From Patiria pectinifera (lineage: Eukaryota > Echinodermata > Asteroidea > Valvatida > Asterinidae), in assembly GCA_029964075.1 (NCBI GenBank), contig CM057135.1, positions 13,108,863 through 13,172,862 on the forward strand: a stretch of DNA of 64,000 bases, in the 5' to 3' direction. Every line of letters begins with the position of its first letter. The first letter of the stretch is position 1. Made by a program: the position numbers and the translations under genes. The notes beneath the pieces are model-generated. The model saw only the letters and a list, made by a program, of their open reading frames with translations, was not told the DNA's origin and ran no database searches. Positions 1-12,041 of the stretch are shown here, in pieces.

Positions 1-641
1 AGCAAATTGACACCACAAACGGACAAGGTCAAGAAAATCCTCGATGCCTCGCCACCGGTCACAAAGAAACAACTTCGGTCATTCTTAGGATTAGCCGGCT
101 ATTATCGCAAATTCATACCAAATTATGCAGCAATAGCCGCTCCGCTCACAGATAAAACTAAGGCTAAGGAACCGAACAAAATAACGTGGGGTTAGCCAAC
201 AGTTAGCTTTCAACAAACTGAAACAGTGTTTATCGAAAGCTCCAATTCTCACATTATCTGATTTCGAGAAACAGTTCGTTAGGCGAACCGACGCTTCGGA
301 TACCGGTATCGGTGCAATCCTGCTTCAAGAGCAAGATGGTATTCCCTTACCCATTGCATTCGCGAGTCGTAAGTTACTCAGTCGCGAACGTGCGTACTCG
401 TCCATAGAGAAAGAGTGTTTAGCTCTCGTATGGGGTGTTCAAAAATACCAGAGTTATTTGTACGGCAACCATTTCTTAGTGGAAACAGATCACCAACCCT
501 TGACATACATCCAAAAAGCCAAAGTCGCTAACTCCCGTATTATGCGCTGGGCATTGGCTTTACAGCCATATCACTTGACAATAGTAGCGATCAAGGGCAC
601 GGACAACGTAGGGGCCGATTTCCTTAGTCGCAGTCTGTAGA
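1..641 (+). pseudogene. Ty3/gypsy pol fragment: RT thumb plus RNase H
   Basis: This is the 3' part of a retrotransposon polymerase, which copies element RNA into DNA. The first ~60 codons (to about 195) carry the RT thumb signature LRSFLGLAGYYRKFIPNY. After a frameshift near 190-205 the RNase H domain reads from about 209 to 639, with RTDASDTGIGAIL, FASRKLLSRERAYSSIEKE, ETDHQPLTYI and a terminal DNVGADFLSRSL followed by TAG. The fragment is cut by the window edge and broken by the frameshift, so it is not functional as read. No integrase follows RNase H: the frame stops directly after LSR, and the downstream DNA looks like an LTR. Either integrase has been lost or it is encoded elsewhere. The gypsy assignment is secure; the lineage is not. 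Confidence 0.9.
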
Positions 642-689
642 AATTGTGCACTGCAACTCCTGGAGAAAATGTAAGACATTTTCTTACAG

Positions 690-2040
690 AACGGGGTGTG
701 AATTGTTACAGTGCAACCGACAAGTATATAATTATTTTCGCCGATCATGTGTTTACTGCGTTCCGCTCATTATTGTTTTATTTTATATATACCTGTGCAC
801 CCCGCCATAAATGAAACCGTCCGAAAGTTTTAACCAATAACGTGTCCGTCAGTCCCGCGTTGACTTTATTCATTCACATAGAGCTAAGGCGTTCGTGGAG
901 TGTTAAAAAAAAGCCATTCTATCTTACGCAACAGCATTTGTATAAGGCCAGGGTAAATTGTCTGAGAACGCCCACCCTAATTGTTGAACAAATCACGTCA
1001 GTCAGTAAAGAATAGATCGTTTTGTACTTTTCGGAAACGCCGTTTAGGGCCTTTTGTGTGTGGTATGTTGGAATTTGTTTTGTTGTGTGAGAGAGAGATA
1101 GATAGAGGCAGAAGACATATTGACTTGTTCGAGAAAAGACAGAGTTTTGGAGAGCGACCGTGTGCTTGAGAGACCGGTTGTAACTTCCCTTGCATCAGAT
1201 ATCTGAGAACAGCAGATCATAGCCTTTGTGGATCCATTTGATCCCTATGGGAAGAGAGACGGAAATTCAGTTCCGTATCGAGAATTTGGTGAATTCAGGC
1301 CAAATTCCAGCCGTAAAACTGTCCCTGTCGTCTTTGACATTTCCTGGCAACAGTTCGCCTCCCCAAGAAAGCTGCACGGCAAATTACCTTGGCCTTTTTG
1401 TTGAGAGTATTCCCCTGTCGACTCTAACACCGACTGGAGAAGGAGTCTACCACTGAGGTGCTGTAGACGGATGTAGAGTATTTACCGAGGCGTAGCCGGC
1501 CGAGTCCTGTGAGTTGTGCCCACCACGGTTTTGCAAGCCCTCACACGCCGGAACTCCAACGCTTTAAAGTTTGTAGAAACTGGTAAAAGGGAAGTGCCCG
1601 AAGTATAAATAATTAAGAAAAGTCTGATAACGGAGTTACATTTTGAAACAAATTGATAGTGTCTGATTGACTGAACAGTGTTTTTTTATGATTTTGTAAT
1701 TAATTGATTGAACGTACTTTTTGTGATCCTTGTCATCGATTGATGTAATAAGTTGGAAGTGATTTAACTGATTAATTGAACATTAGTGTTTTTTATGATC
1801 TTGTCATTGATTGATTAAATAAGTTGGAAGTAATTCACCTGATCTGAAGTTTATTTGAGAATCTTCTTCCAAGATCAAGAGTGTGATTTAAATTGAAGAA
1901 TTTGATTATAAGATTTTGCTGTACATAATTATAGTGCTCAGAACTTGGAGAGTTGTTAATATAATTGGAAATATTAGACGTTTGTTCCTTCTTGTTATTT
2001 ATTGTGTCTGTTGGTGTGTCCTATAGGATCCGGGGTTACC
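690..2040 (+). repeat. putative 3' LTR of the gypsy element
   Basis: About 50 bases after the pol stop there is a G-rich stretch (ACGGGG) that could be a polypurine tract. It is followed by TGTGAATTGTTACAGTG, a plausible LTR start. TATA-like strings occur at about 725-732 and 779-788, as expected for a U3 promoter. I see no coding sequence. The end is placed near 2038, where GGGGTTACC precedes unrelated sequence, but no target duplication or second LTR is in the window. The limits are therefore tentative. Confidence 0.35.
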
Positions 2041-2395
2041 ATTCCCAATTTTTAGAATTAGCCAAATTTTGGAGTGGTGACAGCCTTCATCAGAGACTGC
2101 TGTGGTAAATCCCGTTTCTCGATTATCACAAACACGTCTGTTGGCTCCTGCACAGATTAGCTGTTCAAGACTAGCACGTAGGGGTTGGGTGTTTAGTCTA
2201 ATCAATGATGTCCAAATAATGTTGGCATAACCTCCTTCATGCAAAGAAAAGTAAAACAAAGACAAAATATGAAATTAAATAAATCACTTAACTGAATAAC
2301 TGCAAGTAGCTCAATCGCAACTCCCCCCCCCCCCAAACAAGTATCTAGCAATGCGCTGAGAGTCCTAATTAAAACATGCACACAAAAAATATTCT
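2041..2395. other. intergenic sequence, nothing recognised
   Basis: No coding signal, known repeat or RNA gene was recognised here. It includes a C-tract at about 2323-2335. The left terminus of the EnSpm-like element must lie in or near this stretch, but I cannot see a clean CACTG end. Confidence 0.5.
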
Positions 2396-2925
2396 GAGTA
2401 GTAATACGCATGAATTCCGAGTATAGTTGACTCACAGATGACACACTTAACAAATGCGTTATTAATTGCTATACTCATTAAAACGCGTAAAGTTACTCAA
2501 GTATAATGATGCACCAGATAGGTATCATGTTGGGAATACCCACAATGACGAGTAAAACGATTTGACTTCAGAACGCCACACCAAATGAGTAATATGGAGA
2601 AATACTCACTTGAAATTTACTCACCCAGTGCATCAAAATAATTTGGACTCACTTGGTGAGTAATTAAAACATGACTCACAAATGAGTAATATGGAGAAAT
2701 ACTCACTTGAAATTTACTCACCCGGTGCATCAAAATAATTTGGACTCACTTGGTGAGTAATTACAAAGTGACTCACAGATGAGTAATTAGACTCAGCTAT
2801 AGTTTAAATGCCATGATGACTCACTCGATGAGTAAATTAAAAGAAAATAGAAAAACGTGTAAACCTGACATCTGAATGACACACAAAATGAGTCATGGTT
2901 ATTTAACGTCATCCCAGCTTGACAC
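2396..2925. repeat. left subterminal repeat array of EnSpm element 1
   Basis: Many degenerate copies of ACTCACTT/GTGAGTAA occur in both orientations, often as palindromic pairs such as GACTCACTTGGTGAGTAATT. A unit of about 100 bp containing the string GTGCATCAAAATAATTTGG is present twice (2600-2680 and 2685-2765). The last copies drift to TGACACACAAAATGAGTCA and TTGACACACTTCTGTGTC. Clustered short subterminal repeats are typical of CACTA elements, where they bind an element-encoded protein. Confidence 0.75.
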
Positions 2926-3059
2926 ACTTCTGTGTCCCTTTATTTTGAATCCTTTTCCAAAAGAAAAATAACCAAATTATTTAGTATCATAAAAACACAA
3001 TACTACATGCTCGGAGTATAAAATATATATAAACATATAAATGAAGGAATACAAATATT

Positions 3060-4290
3060 TTCTTTCCCTTAAAAATAAACAATGTGTTCCTGAACCTTTT
3101 GAATAATGAAAACATAAAATATTAACTAGTTCTCAATACAAAAAGTAAAACTGTTTCTAAGTGGGAGCCTTCCTCGGTCAGGTTTTTATCCCCCAAATTG
3201 ATTCATTATAAGCAGATTAACCAACAAATAACTGAATATTGCTGACAAAGTGTGTTCAGTTTTTCTTTGAAGTTTGAGGTTTTTTTCAGACTTAGAAATA
3301 AATCATGGTGTGCTCCTGACACTCTTTGAATAATACAAACAAATATTATTAATTTGTCTTACACAAAGTACAATTGTTCCCATTGTTTTTTTTGTGTTTT
3401 TTTTTTTTTTGGGGGGGGGGGGGGGGGGCCTTTGTTTTTGGGCCTTCATCGTTTAGGTTTTTATCCCCCAGAAATGATTAATCATAAGCAGATTAACCAA
3501 GAAATAACTGAGTGTTGCTGACAAAGTAAGTTGTTTTTCTTTGAAGTTTGAGGTTTTTCTCAGACTTAGAAAAAAAATCATGGTGTGTTCCTGACACTCT
3601 TTGAATAATACAAACAAATATTATTTATTTTTCTTACACAAAGAACAATTGTTCCCATTGGTTTTTTTTCTTGGGGGGGTTTGTTTTTGGGCCTTCATCA
3701 GTCAGGTTTATATCCCCCAGAAACGATTTATCATAAGCAGATTAACCAAGAAATAACTGAGTGTTGCTGACTAAGTGAGTTCAGGTTTTTTTGAAGTTTG
3801 AGGTTTTTCTCAGACTTAGAAATAAATCATGGTGTGTTCCCGACACTCTTTGAATAATATAAACAAATAGTATTAAATTTTTCTTACAAAAAGTACAATT
3901 GTTCCCATTGGTTTTTTTTTGGGGGGGGGGCCCTTGGTTTTGGGCCTTCATCGGTCAGGTTTATATCCCCCAGAAATGATTAATCATAAGCAGATTAACC
4001 AAGAAATAACTGAGTGTTGCTGACTAAGTGAGTTCAGGTTTTTTTGAAGTTTGAGATTTTTCTCAGACTTAGAAAAAAATCATGGTGTGTTCCTGACACT
4101 CTTTGAATAATACAAACAAATATTATTAAATTTTTCTTACACAAAGTACAATTGTTCCCATTGTTTTCTTTTGGGGGGGGGGCCTTCGTTTTGGGGCCTT
4201 TAAGGTTTAGGTTTTTATACCCCAGAAATGATTAATCATAAGCAGATTAACCAACAAATAATAACTGAGAGTTGCTGACAAAGAGTAGCA
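3060..4290. repeat. ~250-bp tandem repeat, about five copies
   Basis: Copies can be counted by the phrase TGGTGTGYTCCTGACACTCTT, which recurs at about 3081 (diverged), 3305, 3582, 3831 and 4083. That gives periods of 224-277 bp. Each unit contains a run of T followed by a run of G, then TTTGGGCCTTCATC, a TATCCCCCAGAAATGATT block and AACCAAGAAATAACTGAGTGTTGCTGAC. Length differences come mostly from the homopolymer tracts. There is no coding potential. Confidence 0.85.
3388..3428. repeat. oligo-T/oligo-G tract
   Basis: A run of T is followed directly by about 18 consecutive G residues. It is the longest of four T-then-G tracts in the tandem array. Such a tract can form triplex or quadruplex structures and is prone to slippage, so its length in the assembly is unreliable. 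Confidence 0.8.
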
Positions 4291-4540
4291 GCAGGCAAAT
4301 CTACAATTAATACGACCTTTGTATGAATCCTGTGGATATCCCCCCCTCCATGTTTAGTGTTCAAAGTTGTTGACTTACTATTAATGAAAGTACATGTACT
4401 CTCTTCTTCTTTTCCCCAAAATTATCTGAGAAACTAAAAAAAACACCAAAATAAAGACAATGAAACTGAAATTAAATTAAATATAAAAATTAAAACAAAA
4501 AATTAGCAGCTGATATGGTTTGTTATGAGGGTCAATTTAA

Positions 4541-7500
4541 TTACTCATCACCCTTCCTGAGGAGATTTATGACTCTACTCACAGGTTTTGGGGGTTTAGC
4601 CCCTTGAGTCATCTTCAACACATTCAACTGCAGGAATGTGAGGGTGTTTCTAATACCTTTTGGGTATGCCATATCAAAGATGAAGTATGTGGCCAGCAAT
4701 GTCAACAGACCATCGATTATGCCTGTAACCTCGAATAGCTCCTGTTGCTCTGCATACACAGCATAGCTGTCCTCCATGGACAAGAGGTCCGTCTGTTGCC
4801 CAGAGTATTGTAGGTGTGGCTGAACCTGAACAGTAGACTCATCCTATAAAAGAAATGGAAAGGGAAAAAAAAGAGTTCTCTCAACCTAAACATCACGATT
4901 CTATTTTCCTCATAATAATAATGCAATTTAAATTAAAGCACACGTATCCAACAAAACTGCTGCTCAAGGCGCTACGTCATTATTACCCCTTTTCATTGGG
5001 CCAATGAAGCATTCATAAAAACATCTTAGCTCCCTGAGGAGAATACAGCTCGATGCATCTCTGCCCTGACAGGTACCCATTTATACACCTGGTTGAAGAG
5101 GCATTGTGTGACAAAAAGTGCCTTGCCCAAGGGCACACGCACCATGACCCCAGGCTGGACTCGAACCCACAACCTGCAGCTTTACCCGCAGACAACAAAT
5201 CCAATGCCCTTTAACCAATAGGCCACAGCACTCCACATTATAATTAACCATCATTAACAACAATTATATCAATTTCCTGGTGCATTTGAAAGACAAAAAA
5301 CGTTTCAAAGCAAAATTTAAAGGGATGCTTTGAAACTAGTCCTTCATTTTACATTAGTCTTACTGATCACTTATGGGCACACACACAGCTAATATTTTAA
5401 GGGTAAGTAAACAAACAAGAGAAACCCTACCTTTTGGTCAGTGATGAGATGAGTGCGGTTTTCGCCAACAAAGAAAGATGGCAGCATCAGAATTGCTCCA
5501 GCAGTCTTTAAATCTGCAGGGAAAAACAATTATAATTGGTTCATTAGTTTAATGCACAACAATCCACAATTTGTACTTCACTTGGATGAACATCAGCTTG
5601 ATCAGCTACAGTTAAGCACCATGGAGGAATGGACCCCATCACGCCAGGCAACATCAGTTACCACCTGTCAAATGTATTCACGCCTACAACCCGTCCTCCA
5701 AAGTTCCATGGCCCAAGGCTACAACTGCCTTCTCAATACTGAAAGTAGGTTGTGTGATCTGCACTTGCTTGTCTTGATCAATCAGAAACCCCACTTTTGT
5801 CTTTGTGCTTACATGAAACATTAGCATTTGACCTGAAACTACACTCTCGTTGCAGACTGGCAAGTTTAACAACTCGGAACAGAACAACAACATTTTATAT
5901 ACATGCATCAAGTGCAATTTCAACATTCAAGCAAGGCTACACTAGCTGTATGATCAGCATGGTGCAGGAGGAAGACTGTATGGGAGTGCTATGGGCACGC
6001 TGAAATTTGAAAGTTTGTTGAACTGCTCCTGCCATGAATTGTCAAACTGTGATCGAAGTGTATCTAATTAGTTGACTATATACGGACTCCCAACAATCCT
6101 TACATTCCTTCTCGGTGTCTGCTTCAGAAGAAAATATCTTTGTCTGGATCAGCCGAAGGAAGCTTTCATCAGCCTTCTTGTAGAATGGGTAGTTCATAAT
6201 TGCCGACACATATGGTGACATTTTCTTGATGCAGATGTCAGCATTCAGAGACTCTAGTGATGGTATCATTCTGCCCAACTCAAGAAAGATCTGAAATACA
6301 ATTTGCAAAAAGAAATATAAAAAGGCTACCTCTTTTTAAGGGAGCGTGTAGTATTTAAATTTGTAACTGTCAGACACATTCTGAATAAAGGGCATAAACA
6401 GACTGTTTTGAAGAAGTACTGCAGGTAATCAATTTCTTTATGACAGGAGTGCTAGTGATAGAACTTGCAAGGGGAGTCCTTTTACCACTGAACTGACTGG
6501 TTGTAAGCATGCTCAAAGTTGTATGTAGTCAGAGTTGTGTACACATAATTAGCAACCAACATCTGCAGAGACCTGTGTATCAAAATCCCAGTTGTGAAAC
6601 TAATTAATATACTTAATTAATTGACAAAGAATCTACTTTTTGGTTGTGAAGTGGGCAAAAAAACATTGAGCTGTTTACAAAGGATTGCACTGATTGTGTC
6701 CTTTAAGGCAAAAATGTGTCACAACTTAATTGAACTAAACGATAACTATCCGGCAATAAACATAGCTTGTTTACTTTTCAATTAGCCAAAATCCTTGAGG
6801 AAAGTAAATTCACCAACTTCCTTGGGGAGAGGAGTCTTTTAATTTTACCTGTTTTGGTGTGAAAAGCGCAGGAAATTGTGCTTTGATGTCGACCACCAGT
6901 GCCTTCTTGAGGATGGCTTGCCTTCTTACTGGAAAGGTTAGATCCATAAGTTGGTCAATTTTGTTCTCATCCCGCTGCCGCTTTTTGTGTTCTTCGCACA
7001 GGGCACTTCGTCACCCAAAATAAATTGAAATTGGAAAAGAAGAGATAATAGCATTTTATTATAATTACATAAAATGTTTTTATAACAGTTTTATAAAACA
7101 ACTGACTTAATATTATCAAGACCTAGTGGTTACAGCTTAAGCATGCTGCAAACACAAGAGCCATCTTCTTCTTCGCCAAAATTCATCCGTGACCAGTGGC
7201 CTAAGTACTTGACTCCTGTGAGGGGATCCATTTTACAAACGATTTTGGCGCTTTTGGCTTTGCACCAGATGTCACACCCAGTTTCAGGTGCTATCTCTGG
7301 ATACAACTGATTGTGCTCACTTTAAGCTGCTGTGAGCTCATTAGTTCGAAAGTGAGTGAAGTGCACTTTTAATGCAAATTAAGTGGTTCAAACTGTCAAC
7401 TGGCTTCAGCGATGAGATAGCATTCAGTGGAAATTGGAAATAAATAAGATGTTCTAAAGACAACATCCACTCAAAAAGTAAAACGGTTGAAACATTTGGA

Positions 7501-9507
7501 ACACAATCATACTAAAGATAATAACCTAATGTGTCTCTCCATTGACACTTCGTCCTCTCCTTCTGGAAGCTGCAAGGTGCTTGATTGAGTGCTTGATCGC
7601 TGTCGCTTTGGAGCAACCGTTTCAGGACTGGAAAGTTGATCTTGAGTCCTCTTCCTCTTCCTCTCATTTCTGAACTTATCAGAAAGTCGACCTTTCCATA
7701 TGTCCTTTCAATTGAAAGAAAAAGATAATCAGCATTTAAGAGGGGTTCAAAGGTGAAATTTCGTTTTATTCTGAAGTTATGTTTCAAAAGATTGATTTCC
7801 TTTTATAGCCAGAAACTATGCTTCATGATGATCTGGTTTCAAATGGTATGATTAGCTTCCAGTTCAAATTATTTCAATGTTGAAAGCTGCAGATGATATC
7901 ACATTTGAAACATCTAGTGCTACATATTTGCCGGCCCTCCATTTTCAATGAAGCAGAGCTTAATGTGATTGTTACAATGATGACATGTTTTCCATATTGG
8001 AATTTATAGAACCCTTGTTGTTAGTTTTGCAATGATGTCATGTTTCAAGTTTTGCACTGAGAGACATGACACTTTGCACCATTTTAATATACAGTCTTTC
8101 TACCAGAATGTTTGATCAGGAATACTCACATGAGGCTTGCAGAGTGGTGTCTTGTCAGCAAGATGTGGGTAGGTTTCAGTGATAGCACGAGCCGCTTCAT
8201 CGTATTGCCAGGGGTGTGGTGTCCTACGGAATAGATTAATGAAAAACATGAAATATTGCAGGTGCTCATTTTTTATTATATCACCCCCTGGACTAAATTT
8301 TGGATTAATGCACAGAATTGTATAGATAATTGACAAATTATTTTGCATCAAATGTTGGTTAAACACTATGGTTAATTGACGATATTACTGTAATGTCTGA
8401 CCCTAATTGATGGAAGTAACACTGGTAAAATATATTATTTCAATCACTAATGTATTTGGAGGCAAGTATTTCCTGCACTCTGGACTTCTGGGACAAGACA
8501 TTCAAGGCAGGCCCGTGGGGGAGGGCGGGGGAACCCAAAGGTTGGCTTTTTAAAAGGCAAATTTTTTTTTCAACAGGAAGTGGCAGCAGAAATGGAAATA
8601 TTGGAAATAATATTTTTTGAGCAAAAGGTGCCCTCAGGAGAAAAGAGGATCAGCCCATGCCCCTTTCCAAATTATTTGCCAGATAGGAAATTTTGGGGTT
8701 TCAATTTTACATTTTTTTAGGGGGGGGGGACTGGACAACTGACGTATAGTTTTTCTCTCATATGCCCCCTCCCTCACATTCTGGCAACAGGTTTGCAAGG
8801 GAATATATGATGACTTGAATTGAATCACTCTCACCAGGTAACTCTACTCATCTCATCGAAAACAGCTTGAACCAGCTTCTTCTGTTGTCTGATGTCAAGT
8901 TGCTTCTTCTCTGCCAAAGCCATCTTAAGGTCTGGGGGGAAGCACTGCCAATGGAGCTTGAATGGTGATGGCCAATTCTGTGCACCAACTGTCACCAGTG
9001 ACTCACTGTAGGCAAACATGAAAAGCACTATTATAGCAAGTTGTTGATGTTTTGTTGATTTTCCCTGTGGAAAGATCGAGTTAGAGGGATCTATCAGCAC
9101 AGCTCACACTTACCTCATATTTGGAACTGGAACACTGCAGTTGTCCTGGTCTGGCGATGAGACACAGTCTGAGACAGGCATGTCACTCCCACTGTCAGAC
9201 AAAATCTGACTCACGGATGAGAAGGATGGGATACTCATTGTGTCAAAACTAGACTCTGAAGTGCTTGGTATCATAAGAGGAAACTCACTCTCATAATTGA
9301 TAACATTTATTTTGGCACTGCTCTCAACATCTTGGGCTCTGGTGTCAATGTACTCCCCCCATTTCTGGCTGTAGACTTGTAAGGTGATTTTGTTTTTCTC
9401 AGGAATCTCAAAAGCTTCTCTAATTCTAGCTTCTAGTTCAGAGTTGTCTGCAGCTTTAACCACCTTCCTGGACATGCCGCATGTTACAAGGTACTCCATT
9501 GTTGGAA
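4541..9507 (-). CDS. SAMD3-like second protein of EnSpm element 1 (spliced)
   Basis: This is a multi-exon gene on the minus strand, downstream of the transposase. Exons with GT/AG borders that I can read are 9507-9114, 9005-8835, 8223-8130, 7704-7526, ~7005-6849, 6290-6084, 5513-5431 and 4843-4541 (stop at 4541). The first coding Met available is at 9499, but the exon opens with a splice acceptor, so upstream exons (probably a SAM domain) are likely. Exon 1 encodes a PB1/ubiquitin-like segment starting MEYLVTCGMSRKVV. Later exons carry WPSPFKLHW, TPHPWQYDEAARAITETYPH and a basic stretch RNERKRKRTQD. The last exon ends DMAYPKGIRNTLTFLQ. That order matches the sterile-alpha-motif-domain-3-like proteins common in fish and invertebrate genomes, which I take to be EnSpm accessory proteins. 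The function may be binding of subterminal repeats, which is inference. No frameshift was noticed in these exons. Confidence 0.7.
4945..5240 (-). mobile_element. tRNA-derived SINE
   Basis: On the minus strand a tRNA-like head carries an A box inside GTGGCCTATTGGTTAAAGG (plus positions 5209-5227) and a perfect B box GGTTCGAGTCC (5157-5167). It is followed by the conserved-looking body CCTTGGGCAAGGCACTTT and AATGGGTACCTGTCAGGG, then GCGCCTTGAGC near 4965. Box spacing (about 50 nt) fits an RNA polymerase III promoter. It is not a tRNA gene: there is no acceptor pairing, and a non-tRNA body follows. It lies in an intron of the SAMD3-like gene of EnSpm element 1. Confidence 0.8.
5520..6083. other. 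intron sequence of the SAMD3-like gene
   Basis: This is the intron between the exons ending at 6084 and starting at 5513. A minus-strand open stretch (5684-5926) contains IEKAVVALG, faintly like the conserved tail of the same protein family. It lacks good splice borders and ends in a stop. It may be a decayed exon copy. Confidence 0.3.
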
Positions 9508-9578
9508 CTGCAGCCAGATAAAACAAAACAAAAAGCAATGCCAAAATTAAAATACTATTGCTCGTCATTTGCACACTT

Positions 9579-12041
9579 TTACATTTCCATGTGGACACGA
9601 TGTTTTAGAGGAATGTAGTTTATATTTGCAAGACTGTATATTTCAAGGGGATAAAAATCCAAGAGGTCACTGACTTTGACTGGAACATACTTGTTTGTTT
9701 CACTGACAACATAAGCATGATGATGCCTACTGAATTTTGATGTGTGCAATTCCATTGCAATGAAGTTTACGGTTCCTGCATGAACAAGAATGATGTCAAT
9801 TCTGCCAAACTGGCACAAACCACCATCTGTTCCAAGAACAACCGCTGATCCTTTATCATATCTCACACCACTAACAGTGACAGACTCAGCCTGGTTGACA
9901 ATGTTCACATCAGTATCAATGTTGTCAAAGGGAACAATTTTGTTCACAATGCCCTGTACCTGTGGTTGGAGCAATGGCACAGAAATAGTGGAAAGGCGAG
10001 TGAATTCGAGGTTGTCATGTTCCAAGAAATTTACGCTTGAGTTGTAGAAGCACTGCAAATATTGATGCCTGGTAGAGAGTGTTTTGCAGATATTTCTCAT
10101 ATTTTTGGTGCGTCTGGTAATTTCCTTGAAGTAGCTATGTTTCGCCTCGAACCTCATTGTCCAGCAATGGATAAGTGGTCCGTACTTTGCCATCATATCT
10201 GGGTAATGCTGAAGAAAGTGAAACTTTGGGGTCAAGGAGTCGGCACCAAATAAGTGAATAAATTCTTGAAGGAATTCTGCAATGACAGATTTCAAGAAGG
10301 CAATGCTCACTGAAGTTTGAACAGGGGAAGTGGCAATTTCGATTATGTCCACTAGTAAGAGTAACACATTCCACAGAGGTTCTCCATGAGGAATTTTTGC
10401 AGCAAACATGACTGGACAGAGTCTGCAAAAGCACCACATTTGACAGGCACTTTGCTTTATGCGAATGTTTGAGCCAGATATTGACAGCAGTGAGGGTTTT
10501 GTGGATTTGTCTGAGCCTTTGTATGGAAAGGACTCCAAAACTGAGTTAATATCAGTGACATACACCTGGAGACCTGGAAGGATATTTGTCATTACTTGTT
10601 TGCATACACCTTCCATTAAATCATGGGCAAGATCTGGGGGGAGTCCTTCCGTGACATGAAAGTATGCCAACTCATTCAGAGGAGATTGAGTTTCATGAAC
10701 ACCATACACTGATGCAAAAGATCTATGAGCAGTGACAAGAGAAACATGACGATCATAAGCCCCAATTGTCCGTTCTTCAGCGGCTGTTGTCAAACACTTT
10801 CCACTTTTTAGATCTTGTCTGGTACACATACAAAAACGACAGAATCGTTCCGTTGTAAAGCCCTCAAAAAACCCTCCAATGAAATGACTTCCAAGATTAT
10901 CAGCCGAGACAAAACTTATGGTCCCCTTGATATTAATTGTGTTGCCATCAACTCTGACTGGGATTCCTTCCTGTTCCAGTTGTTTCAGATCCTCTATAAG
11001 TGGTCTGAGCACCTGGCCAAGGTTATTTCTGCTAATGTATTTGGATTCTACAAGTATTGCCAACTGAATAACATACAACTTAGACCTAAACTTAGGATGA
11101 ATGTTGCCCAACAAGTAGTAAAAGGCAGAAATCTTGACTGTTTTACTTCCTAACGGATTTGTCACCTGAAATTCATCATTATACAGTTGAAGCTGTAGAG
11201 CATACTGCTGAGAAGAATACAAAGGATTTTCCTTGAACAAAATGCCATCACAGAAGTCGTGGAGGTGACCATCATGTTCATTGGATCTGCCGTTAAGAAC
11301 TTGGCTTATAATGTCTGGGTGTTCTAGCAGCTTGGACAAGGTTTGTAACACTGGGACATACTGATATGTTTTGGGCGTTCCATTTGAATTATGACCAAGT
11401 TCATAAGTTATTGATTCAATCAATCCAACATGTCTCTTCAGATAGGCATGGTGATTTGCATCTGTTAGTAGGGGTTTAAGTGTCTGTAATGATGTATGAA
11501 AATCCTCTGGGATCGCACACTTTCCAAATGGTGTATTACCACCTGCACAACTCGACACTATTTCACAAAATTTGGAAACTAAGGTTTCTTGCTGCATTTC
11601 CAACAAATTAAATGTCTCTGTATTCAAAAGATTAATGGATTTCTTCGGGAGTTTGTGCAATTCCCTAATCTTAAGAATGTGGAGAGCGAAGGCTTTTTTT
11701 AAAGTGGCTCGCTCGTCAGGACCATCATTGGATTCTCCGGTTTCCATGTTATTCTCTTCGAAGTTTTCTTCATTGACATTTTCCGTTGTCTGATCATTTT
11801 CTGTAACACTTGTTAGTGAATGTGGGTTGTTAACACTTTCGGCATGATGTCGCCGAAGATGAGTTAAATAGGAGGAAAATACCTTGTATGTTTTTTCACA
11901 TCCACTGATGCCACATCTTACAGAGAAATGGGGTTCGTTACTATGAACAAGCCTTACATGTCTGAGCAGCTTTTGAAATGTTGGTGCCTCATAAATATGA
12001 CAAATGCCACAAGTATAGACAGTGCCAACTGATTTAGACAT
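9579..12041 (-). CDS. EnSpm/CACTA-type transposase, uninterrupted
   Basis: This single exon gives about 820 residues from the Met at 12041. In-frame Mets upstream reach 12116 (845 aa), but the first zinc finger begins right after the later Met, so I prefer that one. The N-terminus has two C2H2 fingers: CGICHIYEAPTFQKLLRHVR..H and CGISGCEKTYKVFSSYLTH..HH. The middle and C-terminal parts carry motifs of animal EnSpm transposases: FYYLLGNIHPKFRS, CRFCMCTRQDL, the acidic/His motif PDLAHDLMEGVC, SLTPKFHFLQHYPDMM and WTMRFEAKHSYFK. The protein would cut and rejoin the element at its CACTG ends. Nothing visible breaks the frame, so this copy could encode full-length protein. The SAMD3-like gene follows 80 bp downstream on the same strand. 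Confidence 0.85.
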   Translation of the reverse strand: MSKSVGTVYTCGICHIYEAPTFQKLLRHVRLVHSNEPHFSVRCGISGCEKTYKVFSSYLTHLRRHHAESVNNPHSLTSVTENDQTTENVNEENFEENNMETGESNDGPDERATLKKAFALHILKIRELHKLPKKSINLLNTETFNLLEMQQETLVSKFCEIVSSCAGGNTPFGKCAIPEDFHTSLQTLKPLLTDANHHAYLKRHVGLIESITYELGHNSNGTPKTYQYVPVLQTLSKLLEHPDIISQVLNGRSNEHDGHLHDFCDGILFKENPLYSSQQYALQLQLYNDEFQVTNPLGSKTVKISAFYYLLGNIHPKFRSKLYVIQLAILVESKYISRNNLGQVLRPLIEDLKQLEQEGIPVRVDGNTINIKGTISFVSADNLGSHFIGGFFEGFTTERFCRFCMCTRQDLKSGKCLTTAAEERTIGAYDRHVSLVTAHRSFASVYGVHETQSPLNELAYFHVTEGLPPDLAHDLMEGVCKQVMTNILPGLQVYVTDINSVLESFPYKGSDKSTKPSLLSISGSNIRIKQSACQMWCFCRLCPVMFAAKIPHGEPLWNVLLLLVDIIEIATSPVQTSVSIAFLKSVIAEFLQEFIHLFGADSLTPKFHFLQHYPDMMAKYGPLIHCWTMRFEAKHSYFKEITRRTKNMRNICKTLSTRHQYLQCFYNSSVNFLEHDNLEFTRLSTISVPLLQPQVQGIVNKIVPFDNIDTDVNIVNQAESVTVSGVRYDKGSAVVLGTDGGLCQFGRIDIILVHAGTVNFIAMELHTSKFSRHHHAYVVSETNKYVPVKVSDLLDFYPLEIYSLANINYIPLKHRVHMEM

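Noticed and set aside
5100..5240. tRNA gene on the minus strand
   Set aside because: A and B boxes are good, but there is no acceptor stem and a SINE body continues downstream.
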